NCBI RefSeq assembly: GCF_014229965.1
Contig: NZ_JABGBW010000002.1
Location: 186,001-250,000, forward strand
Direction: 5' to 3'
Origin: Peptostreptococcus canis
Lineage (GTDB): Bacteria > Bacillota > Clostridia > Peptostreptococcales > Peptostreptococcaceae
DNA length: 64,000 nt
Shown here: in pieces, positions 27,171 through 36,708 of the stretch
How positions within the stretch are numbered: the first letter of the stretch is position 1
Layout of the letters: each line of letters starts with the position of its first letter
Notes under the pieces: generated by a model
What the model was told of the DNA's origin: nothing
Databases searched by the model: none
The model's input: the letters and a program-made list of their open reading frames with translations, nothing else
Made by a program: the position numbers and the translations under genes

Positions 27171-28889
27171 TTAATATACATAAGAATCTGTAAGTTCGGA
27201 TTTTTTAATCATAGCGCTATAAATTTCTGATAATTTTAATACTTCTTCATGTGCACCTTTTGAATCTATAACACCATCATTCATAACTATAATTTGATCT
27301 GCTTTTTCCACTGATTTTAATCTGTGAGATATAATAATCACAGTCTTATCTTTAATAAGCTTATTTATACTGTTTTGAATTTCCATTTCATTTTCCACAT
27401 CCAATGAGGCTGAAATCTCATCAAGTAAAATTATAGGAGCATCTTTTAAAAATGCTCTTGCTATTGATATTCGCTGACGTTCTCCTCCTGACAATTTTGA
27501 ACCATTTTCTCCAATAACAGTATGATATCCATTAGGTAGTTTTTCCACTATCTTGTCAACATTAGCTAGCTTTGCAGCCAAAATAACTTCTTCATCACTA
27601 GCATCTTTTCTACCTATTCTTATATTTTCCAAAATAGAATTGTTAAAAAGTTCTACTTTTTGAAATACAATCGATATATTTTCAAATAGACTTTCTGTAC
27701 TTATCTTTTTTATATCTTCCCCGCCAATACATATCATTCCACTATCATAGTCATATAGTCTTGAAATCAATCTTAAAATAGTAGTTTTTCCACAACCTGA
27801 AGGTCCTACAAGTGCTGTCACTTCCCCTTGCTTTGCAATAAAGCTTACATTATTTATTACTTTATTGTTTCCATAGGAAAAACTTACATTTCTCATTTCT
27901 ACTTCAAAATTTTCAAGTTTTTTATCAACACCCTCTTGAATTTTTTCTTCTCTTAGCTCTCTGATTCTTTTGAAAGAATCCTCAAAAAACAACGCCATTA
28001 AAATATACTCATTTACAGCTGCATATTGAGAAGATATCGTCGTAGCTGCCATAAGATAACCCACATAGTAAAGAATGTTTATTTCTCCTTTTGTAAACAA
28101 CATTGCGCCTATTACAGCTGTCAATACAGGAGCTAAATATGGCAACAATCCTATCAAAAATGACATAAAAGCCATTGTAAATTCCGCTTTAATATGTATC
28201 TTTTCACTATCTTCAAGTTTTTTACTCACGTCTTTTTCTACTTGACCTTGCATGGAATAGCTTTTTATCTCTTGCTGCATTTCAAAAGCCTCTTGAAAAC
28301 TTGCTGCATTTTCCAGTAAAGTCTTATAGTACTTTCTAACTCCACTTGTTTGTGCTCTGCCTGTAAAAAACATAATGAACATCGCTAGCCATATAGGAAC
28401 TACTACTGCTAATCCCATAAGTGGTACACTTAATATCATTAAAACACTAATAAGTATAAAAAAATACAAAAATCCTATTCCTTGTGGCAAAGCATGACTG
28501 ATTACCATTTCGATATTATTAACATCCATCATAATCGTTTGTGACAAATCAGACAAATTATGTTTTGAAAAATAAGAAAGCGGTAATCTTTTAAATTGAT
28601 TGGCTATATTTTCTCTTAGAGCTGTACTTTCTTCATAAGTAGTATCATAGGTCAATATATACTCTTTTCTTAATATAAAATACATGATTACCACGACAGT
28701 TGTCAAAATTGCCATATAAATAGTAAGGCTCTTCAACTCTCCCCTTAGGTAGTCTTGTAAAAACATAAACACTAATATCGGAGAAAATGTAAAGCTAAAA
28801 AATTTCAAAAAAGAGAAAATCGATGCTTTTATTGTATTATTTATTCCCTGATCTGTTAGGGCAAAATATTTTTGTATTCTAGCTTTCAT
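27171..28889 (-). CDS. IrtAB/YbtPQ-like ABC half-transporter (second of pair)
   Basis: A 572-aa TMD-NBD protein. Six spans fill about 20-300. The ATPase has VGPSGCGKTTILRL, VFQKVELFNNS, signature KLSGGERQRIS and Walker B IILLDEISASLD, and ends with an H-loop SHRLKSV. It overlaps the upstream half-transporter by 11 bp and closes the TetR-ECF-ABC operon. In fold these are exporters, but pairs placed beside ECF-type modules (as in equibactin or yersiniabactin loci) work in metal-chelate import. Import of a chelate is inference. Confidence 0.9.
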   Translation of the reverse strand: MKARIQKYFALTDQGINNTIKASIFSFLKFFSFTFSPILVFMFLQDYLRGELKSLTIYMAILTTVVVIMYFILRKEYILTYDTTYEESTALRENIANQFKRLPLSYFSKHNLSDLSQTIMMDVNNIEMVISHALPQGIGFLYFFILISVLMILSVPLMGLAVVVPIWLAMFIMFFTGRAQTSGVRKYYKTLLENAASFQEAFEMQQEIKSYSMQGQVEKDVSKKLEDSEKIHIKAEFTMAFMSFLIGLLPYLAPVLTAVIGAMLFTKGEINILYYVGYLMAATTISSQYAAVNEYILMALFFEDSFKRIRELREEKIQEGVDKKLENFEVEMRNVSFSYGNNKVINNVSFIAKQGEVTALVGPSGCGKTTILRLISRLYDYDSGMICIGGEDIKKISTESLFENISIVFQKVELFNNSILENIRIGRKDASDEEVILAAKLANVDKIVEKLPNGYHTVIGENGSKLSGGERQRISIARAFLKDAPIILLDEISASLDVENEMEIQNSINKLIKDKTVIIISHRLKSVEKADQIIVMNDGVIDSKGAHEEVLKLSEIYSAMIKKSELTDSYVY

Positions 28890-30630
28890 TTACAACCCTC
28901 CATTCATTTGCATTCTTGTACAACTCTATAAAATGTCTGTATTTTGTATCTCCTACCATCAATTTTTCATGACTGCCTCTTTCAAGAACTTTTCCTTCAT
29001 CAATGACTAATATTTCATCTACATTTCTAATACTTGATAGTCTATGCGCAATCATAATGACAGTTTTATTTTTCATTAGGTTTGAAAAAGCTCTTTGCAT
29101 TTCATATTCATTTTCAGGATCACTGGCTGCACTTGCTTCATCTAAAATAATTATTGGTGCGTCTTTTAATATCGCTCTTGCTATGGCAATCCTTTGGATT
29201 TCTCCCCCCGATAAATGAACTCCTTCTGCCCCTATTATTGTATTTTCTCTTGTTTTAAATTTATCCAGAATACTATCACACATTGCTATCTTAAGTGCTT
29301 GCATCACTTCTTCATAGCTGGCATTTGGATTGCCAATTTTTACATTATCAAAAATACTTTTATTAAAAAGCTTTGCATATTGAAATACAAATGCAATATT
29401 TTTTTCTAAAGTTTCACCTGTATATTCTTTAATATCTGTACCACCAATCTTTAATTTTCCACTACTCACAGGATAAAACCCTGAAATTAATTTTGCAATT
29501 GTAGATTTACCTCCACCCGAACTGCCAACTAAAGCGTATTTTTTACCTGATTCTAATTTCAAATCAAAATCTTTTAATATACTAACGCCCTTTTCATACT
29601 CAAATGATACTCCTTCAAACTCAATATTATAATTTTCCATTTTAGTTACATTTCCATTTATAAGTTTATTTTCATCCATTTTCTCAAATAGATCCTCCAA
29701 CTTATCTATGGCATCTTTACCAACCGTATAATTTTTGTTAAAAAACATTATTTTTATAAATGCATTATTCAAAAGACCTGCAAAAGTCATAAAAAAGACT
29801 ACTAAACTAATAATTTCGCTTGCAGGTTCGTTATTAACTATCATAGGATATGCTATAACAATAATTAAAGCAGCAAAACTCATCATTATGCATTGATAGA
29901 TAACAAAAGGTGTTCTACTCATCTGAGAAAATTTATTTACCACCTTTGAATAATGTAAAATAGCCTTATGAAGCTTCTTAAACGAATCCAAAGCTAAGCC
30001 AAATACTTTGATTACTTGTATCCCTCTCACATACTCGACCGTTTCAGAATTAATATCTTCTAAAGCCGACATATATTCTTTCATCATATTCTCTTCAGCA
30101 TACATAAATTTAAAACATATGATTGCTAAAATTATCACTATTAACATAAGTATCCCTATTTTCCAACTTGCCACAAAAGACAAGACTAAAACTCCAATAG
30201 GAAATAAAACAGCATTTACTGAGTCCGGCAATATATGTGCAATAATAGTATGTGTATTTCCAGTATTGTCATCTATGACTTTTCTTGTCCTTCCTGATGG
30301 ATTTATATCGAAAAATGAAAAAGAAGCATTTAGTAAATGGTAAAGCCCTCTTTTTTTCATATTCGTTTCTAACCTAAATGCAAATACATGACTGCAAATG
30401 AGAGATAGCATATATGTTATCGCATAAAAAATGGTTGTTAAAAAAATATACAAAGATATTTGTTTTATTTCCGTTATATTTGCATTCGTAGTTATCTCCT
30501 TTAATATTTGCCAGAAAAAGTAATAAGGCAGGAAAGAAATGCAAGTCGCTAAGCCGGAAAAAACTAAAGCCATAATCATAAAAGCTTTTTTCTCCTTTGC
30601 ATAGGAAAATAATTTCTTTAGTGTATCCAT
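28879..30630 (-). CDS. IrtAB/YbtPQ-like ABC half-transporter (first of pair)
   Basis: A 583-aa TMD-NBD protein with six spans (about 15-310) and an ATPase showing VGSSGGGKSTIAKL, VFQYAKLFNKS, signature HLSGGEIQRIA and Walker B IIILDEASAASDPENEYEMQ. The D-loop reads SDPEN, as in IrtA/YbtP relatives, rather than SLD. The start has AAGGAGGAATC upstream. It begins one base after the S-component stop. With its neighbour it forms a heterodimer. Confidence 0.9.
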   Translation of the reverse strand: MDTLKKLFSYAKEKKAFMIMALVFSGLATCISFLPYYFFWQILKEITTNANITEIKQISLYIFLTTIFYAITYMLSLICSHVFAFRLETNMKKRGLYHLLNASFSFFDINPSGRTRKVIDDNTGNTHTIIAHILPDSVNAVLFPIGVLVLSFVASWKIGILMLIVIILAIICFKFMYAEENMMKEYMSALEDINSETVEYVRGIQVIKVFGLALDSFKKLHKAILHYSKVVNKFSQMSRTPFVIYQCIMMSFAALIIVIAYPMIVNNEPASEIISLVVFFMTFAGLLNNAFIKIMFFNKNYTVGKDAIDKLEDLFEKMDENKLINGNVTKMENYNIEFEGVSFEYEKGVSILKDFDLKLESGKKYALVGSSGGGKSTIAKLISGFYPVSSGKLKIGGTDIKEYTGETLEKNIAFVFQYAKLFNKSIFDNVKIGNPNASYEEVMQALKIAMCDSILDKFKTRENTIIGAEGVHLSGGEIQRIAIARAILKDAPIIILDEASAASDPENEYEMQRAFSNLMKNKTVIMIAHRLSSIRNVDEILVIDEGKVLERGSHEKLMVGDTKYRHFIELYKNANEWRVVNES

Positions 30631-30631
30631 T

Positions 30632-31222
30632 CTATGATTCCTCCTTAAAATGTTTTTTCAAAATTATATGCCCAATATAAACACCTATTACAGCTAAAAC
30701 AAATACTATTATAGAGCTAATCACTCCCCAATAACCTGTTGTATAGCGAATATATTCATTCATAGCCTCTGCACTTTGCCCCCTTTTAATCCAGGTTTCT
30801 CTATAACTATTTAGGAAAAACATGGCTGGAATAATAGCTCCCCATGCCTGCCCCATATGCATAATTCCTGAAGCTAAAGCAATTTTTAAAACAGATGTAT
30901 CTTTTGATCTCGAAGCTATAAAATCAGCAATAATTGCAGTTGAAATAGAAGAAATTAACCATGGAAGATATCCACCTCCCATAATAGCAAAAATGCCCAT
31001 AACCAAAAGTGTTAATATAGAATATTGCCACATCTTTCCTATTTTTCTAGCCATAAAGTAAATGATTATACCTGTAAATATACCGTTAATTCCAGGACTA
31101 ATAGCATGTCCCAAACCACCAAGCGGCATAATAATCATCATTATCACCAAATAAATAAGCATATAGACAGCAGTTAATAGTGCTATTAATAAAATATCTT
31201 TTATTTTTAATTTGTTACTCAT
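30632..31222 (-). CDS. ECF transporter S component, MptD family
   Basis: A 196-aa membrane protein with about six spans, resembling the MptD-like S components that supply substrate specificity to ECF importers. It opens with the typical LKIKDILLIALLTAVYMLIY helix and has a Gly-rich GGLGHAISPGINGIFTGIIIYFMARKIG loop. The ATG at 31222 is 8 bases after TGGAGGC and overlaps the end of the ECF ATPase gene by 8 bp. The vitamin or chelate recognised cannot be told from sequence. Confidence 0.8.
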   Translation of the reverse strand: MSNKLKIKDILLIALLTAVYMLIYLVIMMIIMPLGGLGHAISPGINGIFTGIIIYFMARKIGKMWQYSILTLLVMGIFAIMGGGYLPWLISSISTAIIADFIASRSKDTSVLKIALASGIMHMGQAWGAIIPAMFFLNSYRETWIKRGQSAEAMNEYIRYTTGYWGVISSIIVFVLAVIGVYIGHIILKKHFKEES

Positions 31223-32630
31223 AATATGCCTCCATTTCCCCATAAATATCATTTAATGTTTTTATATTTTCTTTTTCTAGATAAAATTCTTTATCTATTT
31301 TTGAATCTTTAATATATATTACCTTATCTGTACTTTTTCTTATAAATTCATAATCGTGTGAAATAATAATGATTGTTTTTTCTTTCTTTAAAAGCTTTAA
31401 AAGTCTAAGCACTCTTTCCATAGATTTTTTATCAAGTCCGCTTGTCGGCTCATCAAATATAATTACCTTTGCATCACTAACTAAACTAATAGCCAATTGT
31501 AATCTTTGCTTTTCTCCGCCTGATAAAGATTGTGGATGTTTATCTTTTAAATGCCACAAATTTAAAAGTTTCAAAGCTTCTTCATTTCTTTTACTATCCT
31601 TTGAAGTTATTTCAAGTTCCTTTAAAACTGAAGCACCAAATAGTTGAAAATCAGCATCTTGCATTATATAAAGCAATTTATCCCTTATGTCTATATTTCC
31701 CTTATTAGGCTTTATAACTTTTGATATAATTCTCGCCAATGTAGTTTTGCCTGATCCGTTTATTCCTACAATAGTTGTAATTTCTCCCTCATTAAACACA
31801 GTGTTAATATTTTCTAAAATATCTCTATATGATACATCTCTTACCCTCACTTTTTCTTTAACACTTTTTACAACTTTTTGTTGTGCAAAATCATGAGAAA
31901 AAAGACTAAATACCCTTTTTCCATAACTACTATTTGAAAATTCTTCTTCAGTTTTGAATTCTACTATGTTTTTATTTTCTATCAAAAACACTCTGTCTAT
32001 TATTCCTTTTAAATAATAAAATCTATGATCTGCAATAATTATAGTCTTTCTCTCTTTTTTTAAATCGGTAATTTGTCCTTTTAATCTCATCGCATTTCCA
32101 TAATCAAGATTTGCAGAAGGCTCGTCAAAAACAATAACACTTGGATTCGTAATAAGAGCGGTTAAAAGTGCCAAAAACTGTCTTTCTCCTGATGATAAGC
32201 TGAAAATATCTCTATTTAATAAATTTTTAATATTAAACTTATTGCTTATGGTTTCTAATCTTAACTCCATTTCCTCATAAGAGAAACCATAATTTTCCAT
32301 AGCAAAAACAAGTTCAGCAGTAGTGTTATTTGTAAAAAATTGACTTCGCGGATTTTGAAAAACATTTCCCAAAATTAAACTTCTTTCATAAATTTTTAAA
32401 TTTTCCTTACAATCTATTTTAATATTTCCCTCTAAATGTCCTTCTATTACTTCAGGTATTATTCCATTTAGTATATTAAGCAAAGTAGATTTACCACTTC
32501 CACTATCCCCTACGATTAATATTATCTCTCCTGCGTTAATAGAAAAGCTTATATCCTCTAAATTTTTTATTTTTTTCTTATAACTGTTATAATAAGAAAA
32601 ATTTATATTTTCAAACTCAATTTTTTTCAT
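31215..32630 (-). CDS. ECF transporter duplicated ATPase (EcfA-EcfA' fusion)
   Basis: A 471-aa protein with two ABC ATPase domains in tandem. Domain 1 (about 1-225) has VGDSGSGKSTLLNIL, signature SLSSGERQFLA and VIVFDEPSANLD. Domain 2 (about 255-460) has VGINGSGKTTLARI, signature SLSGGEKQRLQ and VIIFDEPTSGLD. Each carries its H-loop (ADHR and SHDY). One polypeptide thus supplies both ATPase subunits of the ECF module. Its ATG overlaps the EcfT stop by 4 bp. Confidence 0.93.
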   Translation of the reverse strand: MKKIEFENINFSYYNSYKKKIKNLEDISFSINAGEIILIVGDSGSGKSTLLNILNGIIPEVIEGHLEGNIKIDCKENLKIYERSLILGNVFQNPRSQFFTNNTTAELVFAMENYGFSYEEMELRLETISNKFNIKNLLNRDIFSLSSGERQFLALLTALITNPSVIVFDEPSANLDYGNAMRLKGQITDLKKERKTIIIADHRFYYLKGIIDRVFLIENKNIVEFKTEEEFSNSSYGKRVFSLFSHDFAQQKVVKSVKEKVRVRDVSYRDILENINTVFNEGEITTIVGINGSGKTTLARIISKVIKPNKGNIDIRDKLLYIMQDADFQLFGASVLKELEITSKDSKRNEEALKLLNLWHLKDKHPQSLSGGEKQRLQLAISLVSDAKVIIFDEPTSGLDKKSMERVLRLLKLLKKEKTIIIISHDYEFIRKSTDKVIYIKDSKIDKEFYLEKENIKTLNDIYGEMEAYYE

Positions 32631-33331
32631 ATCACACCACCTATTATCAAGCTATAACCCAAAATTAAAGTAATAATAGCTATATAATCTGTAATTAAAA
32701 ATTTACGCTTATAAAAACTTGTTCTTTTATATGGCGCATCCATCCCCTTTGTAAGGCCGGCACTAGTTAGCTCAGAGCTTAGAGTTAAACATCTATATAA
32801 CTGTGGTACTAATAAATACTCAAAACTTCTTAACGGATGCAAAACAGAAAATTTTACGCCTCTTATTCGCATAGCTTCTTTAATAATCTTAAATTCCTTT
32901 TTAAAAGTTGGTATATATCTAAGCGTAACTGTCAATCCAATAATAAATATTTTAGGAAGTCTAACCATTTGTAGGGCTGACAACATCTCAGAGGAATTAT
33001 ATTCAGATATAAGCAGGGAAGCCAAAATAATACAGGGTAAAAAAAGCATCATCATTCTAAACATCGATAAAAACATAGCGTTTTTCGAGTACATAAGTAC
33101 CAATTCATATAAAGCAAAAAATATAAAAAGATATATAAGTGACTTTATCAACCTTTTATAGTTTCCAGTAATCAACAATAAACTAAGGGAAAAAAACATG
33201 GTGAAAAATATGGCTTTATTTGAAGGAAAAATAGTATTAATAAAAGGTAATAATATATTAATAGATATGATAGTCAAAGGATGGAATTTTATACTTTTTT
33301 TATTTCTCTGCCTTGAAATGAATAATTGCAC
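32627..33331 (-). CDS. ECF transporter transmembrane component EcfT
   Basis: A 234-aa membrane scaffold with about five spans linking the ATPases to the S component. The coupling-helix motifs are present as AMRIRGVKF near residue 155 and ELTSAGLTKGMDA near 190, matching the ARG/AxxxRG pattern. It starts at a GTG (33331), inside the last 32 bp of the TetR gene and behind AAGGAGATGG, so it is coupled to the regulator. Confidence 0.88.
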   Translation of the reverse strand: MQLFISRQRNKKSIKFHPLTIISINILLPFINTIFPSNKAIFFTMFFSLSLLLITGNYKRLIKSLIYLFIFFALYELVLMYSKNAMFLSMFRMMMLFLPCIILASLLISEYNSSEMLSALQMVRLPKIFIIGLTVTLRYIPTFKKEFKIIKEAMRIRGVKFSVLHPLRSFEYLLVPQLYRCLTLSSELTSAGLTKGMDAPYKRTSFYKRKFLITDYIAIITLILGYSLIIGGVI

Positions 33332-33908
33332 TTTTCACCATCTCCTTTATTATTTTCCTATTTAACTCAAAATTTTCCCTAGCATTTAAAATATTTACTC
33401 CTAATATAAAAGTATTAAGAATATACGTTATAAACATAAATTCTTCATTTGAAGTCTTATTTTCGTTTTCATAATCAAAAAAATTTAGCAATTCTTCTTT
33501 GGAACTTTCTTGAATTTTTTGATAGGTTTGAAAAAGCTCTCTATCATAATTTGTCTCTACTAAAAACTGAGCATATATTTGCATAAGTGGACTATCTGTA
33601 AGTATTTTTTCAACCATCAATTCTGCCATAATATCTTCATCTGCCAAATCTTTGATAGATAAATTATTATCCTTAATATATTTTTTTATCAAATTTATCC
33701 TATGATTATTCCCTTCTATAAAAATATCAAATATCATTTCCCGAGTACTCTTGTAATGATAATAGACTCCTCCTTTAGACAAATCGGTCTTTGCAATTAC
33801 ATCCTCCATAGTAGTATTATGAAAGCCTTTTTCTATAAAACATTCTATAGCTGCTTGACATATTTCTTGCTTTCTAATTTCACCAATAGATTTCTTTTTA
33901 CCAGACAA
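33300..33908 (-). CDS. TetR/AcrR-family regulator of the ECF/ABC operon
   Basis: A 202-aa one-component repressor. The N-terminal HTH (about residues 12-58) contains EICQAAIECFIEKGFHNTTMEDVIAKTDLSKGGVYYHYKS, split here over helices 1-4 (IECFIEKGFHNTTM and LSKGGVYYHYKS being diagnostic). The rest is the helical ligand domain. It starts at TTG (33908), about 7 bases after AGGAGAAG. It leads the operon and overlaps ecfT, so it probably represses its own transcription through the palindrome at 33942-33953. Confidence 0.9.
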   Translation of the reverse strand: MSGKKKSIGEIRKQEICQAAIECFIEKGFHNTTMEDVIAKTDLSKGGVYYHYKSTREMIFDIFIEGNNHRINLIKKYIKDNNLSIKDLADEDIMAELMVEKILTDSPLMQIYAQFLVETNYDRELFQTYQKIQESSKEELLNFFDYENENKTSNEEFMFITYILNTFILGVNILNARENFELNRKIIKEMVKSAIIHFKAEK

Positions 33909-33941
33909 TATAACTTCTCCTAACTTTTTATAATAAAAACT

Positions 33942-33953
33942 GACGTATTCGTC
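33942..33953. promoter_or_regulatory. Candidate TetR operator
   Basis: GACG-TATT-CGTC is an inverted repeat just downstream of the -10 box, over the expected transcription start, with A and T tracts flanking. The position and form suit a TetR-family operator that blocks the promoter at 33962-33990. Confidence 0.5.
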
Positions 33954-33961
33954 GTTTTTTT

Positions 33962-33990
33962 ATTATACTACGAATGATAATTATTGTCAA
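33962..33990 (-). promoter_or_regulatory. Consensus promoter of the TetR-ECF-ABC operon
   Basis: The minus strand has TTGACA (33990-33985), exactly 17 bp, then TATAAT (33967-33962). This is a perfect sigma-A consensus, so expression must depend on repression. Confidence 0.85.
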
Positions 33991-34036
33991 TAACTTCTTT
34001 TTCTTCATTAATTATATAAATTTTTGAATATAAACG

Positions 34037-34069
34037 AAAAAAAGCGATCAAGATTTTTTCTTAATCGCT
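34037..34069 (-). terminator. Terminator downstream of panD
   Basis: AGCGATTAAG pairs with CTTGATCGCT on the minus strand, followed by TTTTTTTC. It is 50 bp past the panD stop. Confidence 0.8.
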
Positions 34070-34118
34070 ATAATTTCAAGTATCTGCAATTTTAAAGAAC
34101 CATTGTTAAAACACTTTG

Positions 34119-34508
34119 TTACATATCCTCTAATAATCCATGTTTTTCATAATTTGTTACTCTCACAATTCTGTTTTCGTCATCTACAAAGACTACTTTT
34201 GGTTTGTGATTTTTTGTTTCTTCTGCGTCACAACAGCAATATGCCATTATTATAATTTTATCATTGACGGACACACATCTCGCAGCTGCACCATTTAAAC
34301 AAATAATACCACTTCCCGGTTCACCTGCAATAGTATATGTCTCAAATCTATTCCCATTGTTCACATCAACTATTTGTACTTTCTGGTATTCTCTTATTCC
34401 CGACTTTTCCATTAATTCAAGATCTATTGTAATACTTCCGACGTAATCCAAATCGGCTTGTGTGACAGTAGCCCTGTGAATTTTGCCCTGCAACATTTCT
34501 ATAATCAT
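34119..34508 (-). CDS. panD: Aspartate 1-decarboxylase
   Basis: PanD makes beta-alanine from aspartate for pantothenate and CoA synthesis. The 129-aa proenzyme has [21 protein letters not shown], split at G-S (Ser near residue 25) to give the pyruvoyl cofactor. [15 protein letters not shown] and the C-terminal [12 protein letters not shown] also match. An unusual run CCCD is at about residues 94-97. ATG behind AGGAGGAGAA. No panB or panC is in the window, so the gene stands alone; its partners may be elsewhere or pantothenate may be partly salvaged. Confidence 0.95.
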   Translation of the reverse strand: MIIEMLQGKIHRATVTQADLDYVGSITIDLELMEKSGIREYQKVQIVDVNNGNRFETYTIAGEPGSGIICLNGAAARCVSVNDKIIIMAYCCCDAEETKNHKPKVVFVDDENRIVRVTNYEKHGLLEDM

Positions 34509-34615
34509 TTTCTCCTCCTGATTTATTATCTATACCAATAAAATTAAATTGTTAAAAAAAGTATATACCAAAGAATAATAAAATTATATTTTACTATCTA
34601 TGTACTTTTATTAAT

Positions 34616-35032
34616 CTATACACTCTTTATCTTTTTTAGCTCTTTATAAGCATAGGAAATGACGTCTCTTCTTTTTATTATTCCTATAAAAATATTAGAA
34701 TCATCTATAACCGGAACAAAATTCTGGCTGATTAATGCTATAAATAAATCCTCAACATTTGTATCTATTTTTACTGTTTCATTTGTTACTCTTCTGGGAA
34801 TATCCATAATATTTGTATTTTCTAAAATACTGTCATCAAAAGATTTGTTTGATTTCAAAAACCACAATAAATCTCCCTCTTTAACTGTCCCTAAGTAATT
34901 TCCATGCTCATTTAAAATAGGAACTGAAGAAAACTTATACTTTTCCAACGTATTTAACACGTCCTTTAAATTATCTTTATCACATACACTTATAACCTCG
35001 CTTTTAGGCGTAATAAAAAACAATATATTCAT
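34616..35032 (-). CDS. CBS-domain pair protein
   Basis: A 138-aa protein made of two CBS motifs (about 8-65 and 73-132), with FSSVPILNEHGNYLGTV and FVPVIDDSNIFIGIIKRRD. It resembles free-standing CBS proteins of Firmicutes that begin NILFF-TPKSEV. Such pairs bind adenine nucleotides such as AMP, ATP or c-di-AMP, but no specific ligand can be assigned. SD AAGGAGAC. It lies in its own unit between panD and cspA. Confidence 0.8.
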   Translation of the reverse strand: MNILFFITPKSEVISVCDKDNLKDVLNTLEKYKFSSVPILNEHGNYLGTVKEGDLLWFLKSNKSFDDSILENTNIMDIPRRVTNETVKIDTNVEDLFIALISQNFVPVIDDSNIFIGIIKRRDVISYAYKELKKIKSV

Positions 35033-35169
35033 ATCTGTCTCCTTAACATTTAAAACTATTATATTAACAGTTTAATATTATCAAAATAAAATTTACCCAT
35101 AAAAATTTAAACATATCCTACTAAAGTATAACATATTATGATAATAATTTCACTACTTATAAGTCAATA

Positions 35170-35202
35170 AAAAAGAAAAAGGATTAACATATGTTAATCC
35201 TT
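35170..35202 (-). terminator. Terminator downstream of cspA
   Basis: AAAGGATTAACA and TGTTAATCCTTT form a perfect stem, followed on the minus strand by TTCTTTTTT. It lies about 60 bp past the cspA stop. Confidence 0.85.
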
Positions 35203-35260
35203 TGCATTGTAATCTTGATAAAACTTTACTATATTAATTCAAATCAATATCTTAAACTAT

Positions 35261-35461
35261 TTATATTCTTGTTACATTTGCAGCCTGAGGTCCTTTTGAA
35301 CCGTCCACGATTTCAAACTCAACCTTCTGTCCTTCTTCAAGAGACTTATATCCTTCTCCCTGTATTGCTGAAAAATGTACAAAGATATCATTTTCACCTT
35401 CTACTGATATGAAACCAAATCCCTTTTCATTGTTAAACCACTTTACTACTCCGATTTTCAT
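35261..35461 (-). CDS. cspA: Cold-shock protein
   Basis: A 66-aa single cold-shock domain that binds single-stranded RNA and DNA and melts mRNA structure. RNP1 (KGFGFISVE) and RNP2 (DIFVHFSAI) are intact, and the domain opens [18 protein letters not shown]. It ends with [10 protein letters not shown] as usual. SD TAGGAGGAAC. Single gene with its own terminator. Confidence 0.96.
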   Translation of the reverse strand: MKIGVVKWFNNEKGFGFISVEGENDIFVHFSAIQGEGYKSLEEGQKVEFEIVDGSKGPQAANVTRI

Positions 35462-35745
35462 CTATGTTCCTCCTAAATTGATGAACTACTTATTTTTATG
35501 TAATTCACTCTTATCTAAAGATAACATAAAACCGCACAATAGTCAATGATAATAATCAATAAAGACAGATAAAATTCTACAAAATAAAAAACTATACAAA
35601 ATAATGTCATTTCAATTATTTTTAATGTTCTTGTTCCTTTAATTTTAATATGATATTATATAATAGTGACTATATAATTTTACAAAATAATCACATCTTA
35701 TCTGCAGAATATACATTCTTAGCAGAATAAAAATCGGAGGTTGAA

Positions 35746-36570
35746 ATGCAAAAGAAAATAGCTTGTGTAAATGATATTTCAGGAATTGGAAAATGCTCTC
35801 TTACAGTTGCACTTCCTTTAATTTCTGCGTTAAGATGCCAGTGTTGTCCATTACCTACATCTGTTCTTTCAAGCCAAACGGGTTATCCGGTATATAGCTT
35901 TGTAGATCTTACTGATAGTATGAAAGAATACATAGACGCTTGGCATAAATTGAATCAAAAGTTTGATACAATATACAGTGGTTTTCTGGGTTCTAAAAAT
36001 CAGATAAAACTTGTAGAACATTTGATTAATCTTAATCATGGTTCATATGTAGTTGTTGATCCAATACTCGGAGATTTGGGTAAAATTTTTCCATTTTTTT
36101 CTGAAGAAGATGTATTTGAAATGAAAAAACTTGTTTCAATGGCAAATCTAATAACACCAAATATTACTGAGGCAAATTTAATTTTAGGCAGAAAAACTGA
36201 CTTTTTAGATTATACTGATGATGAACTTCTTAGTATATGCAGAGAATTATCTGATATTGGTCCTGAATCGGTTGTAATAACAGGTTTTATAAAAAATAAC
36301 GAAATAATAAATATTTGCTATGAAAGAAAAAATGATCAAATAATAAAAATAGGTAAGCATTATAATAAAATTAGTTTTAGTGGTACCGGAGATATATTTA
36401 CATCTACTATTACAGCCCTAATCACAAGGGGATATGGTCTTTCTGAGTCAGTAGAAATAGCAACTGATTTTATATATGAATCAGTAGGCTTTACCGCTAA
36501 ACAAAAAAAGTTTGATAGAAATGACGGAATAATGTTTGAGGAATTTTTAAATCTACTTTTCAAATACTAA
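35746..36570 (+). CDS. Pyridoxamine/pyridoxal kinase
   Basis: A 274-aa ribokinase-fold kinase that phosphorylates B6 vitamers for PLP salvage. Family features are KIACVNDISGIGKCSLTVALPL at the N-terminus, PTSVLSSQTGYP, VVVDPILGDLGK, LITPNITEANLILG and the C-terminal anion-hole motif FSGTGDIFTS with the catalytic Asp. The NDISGIGKCSL wording is that of the clostridial pyridoxamine kinases; hydroxymethylpyrimidine kinase is a less likely reading. SD TCGGAGGTTG. Single gene, ended by a long hairpin. Confidence 0.85.
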   Translation: MQKKIACVNDISGIGKCSLTVALPLISALRCQCCPLPTSVLSSQTGYPVYSFVDLTDSMKEYIDAWHKLNQKFDTIYSGFLGSKNQIKLVEHLINLNHGSYVVVDPILGDLGKIFPFFSEEDVFEMKKLVSMANLITPNITEANLILGRKTDFLDYTDDELLSICRELSDIGPESVVITGFIKNNEIINICYERKNDQIIKIGKHYNKISFSGTGDIFTSTITALITRGYGLSESVEIATDFIYESVGFTAKQKKFDRNDGIMFEEFLNLLFKY

Positions 36571-36589
36571 ATTCAATATATAAATAATA

Positions 36590-36664
36590 AAAAGAGTTAT
36601 CCTTGAAATTAACTTGGCTCCTAAATTTGGATATTAAAAGTTAATTTATTGATAACTCTTTTTC
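36590..36664. terminator. Long bidirectional terminator
   Basis: AAAAAGAGTTATC and GATAACTCTTTTT pair at the base, and AAATTAACTT with AAGTTAATTT further in. It separates the kinase gene from the convergent symporter gene. Confidence 0.8.
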
Positions 36665-36708
36665 TATAATTTTTTCAATTGTCAATGCAATATTTAATGT
36701 ACAAGATA

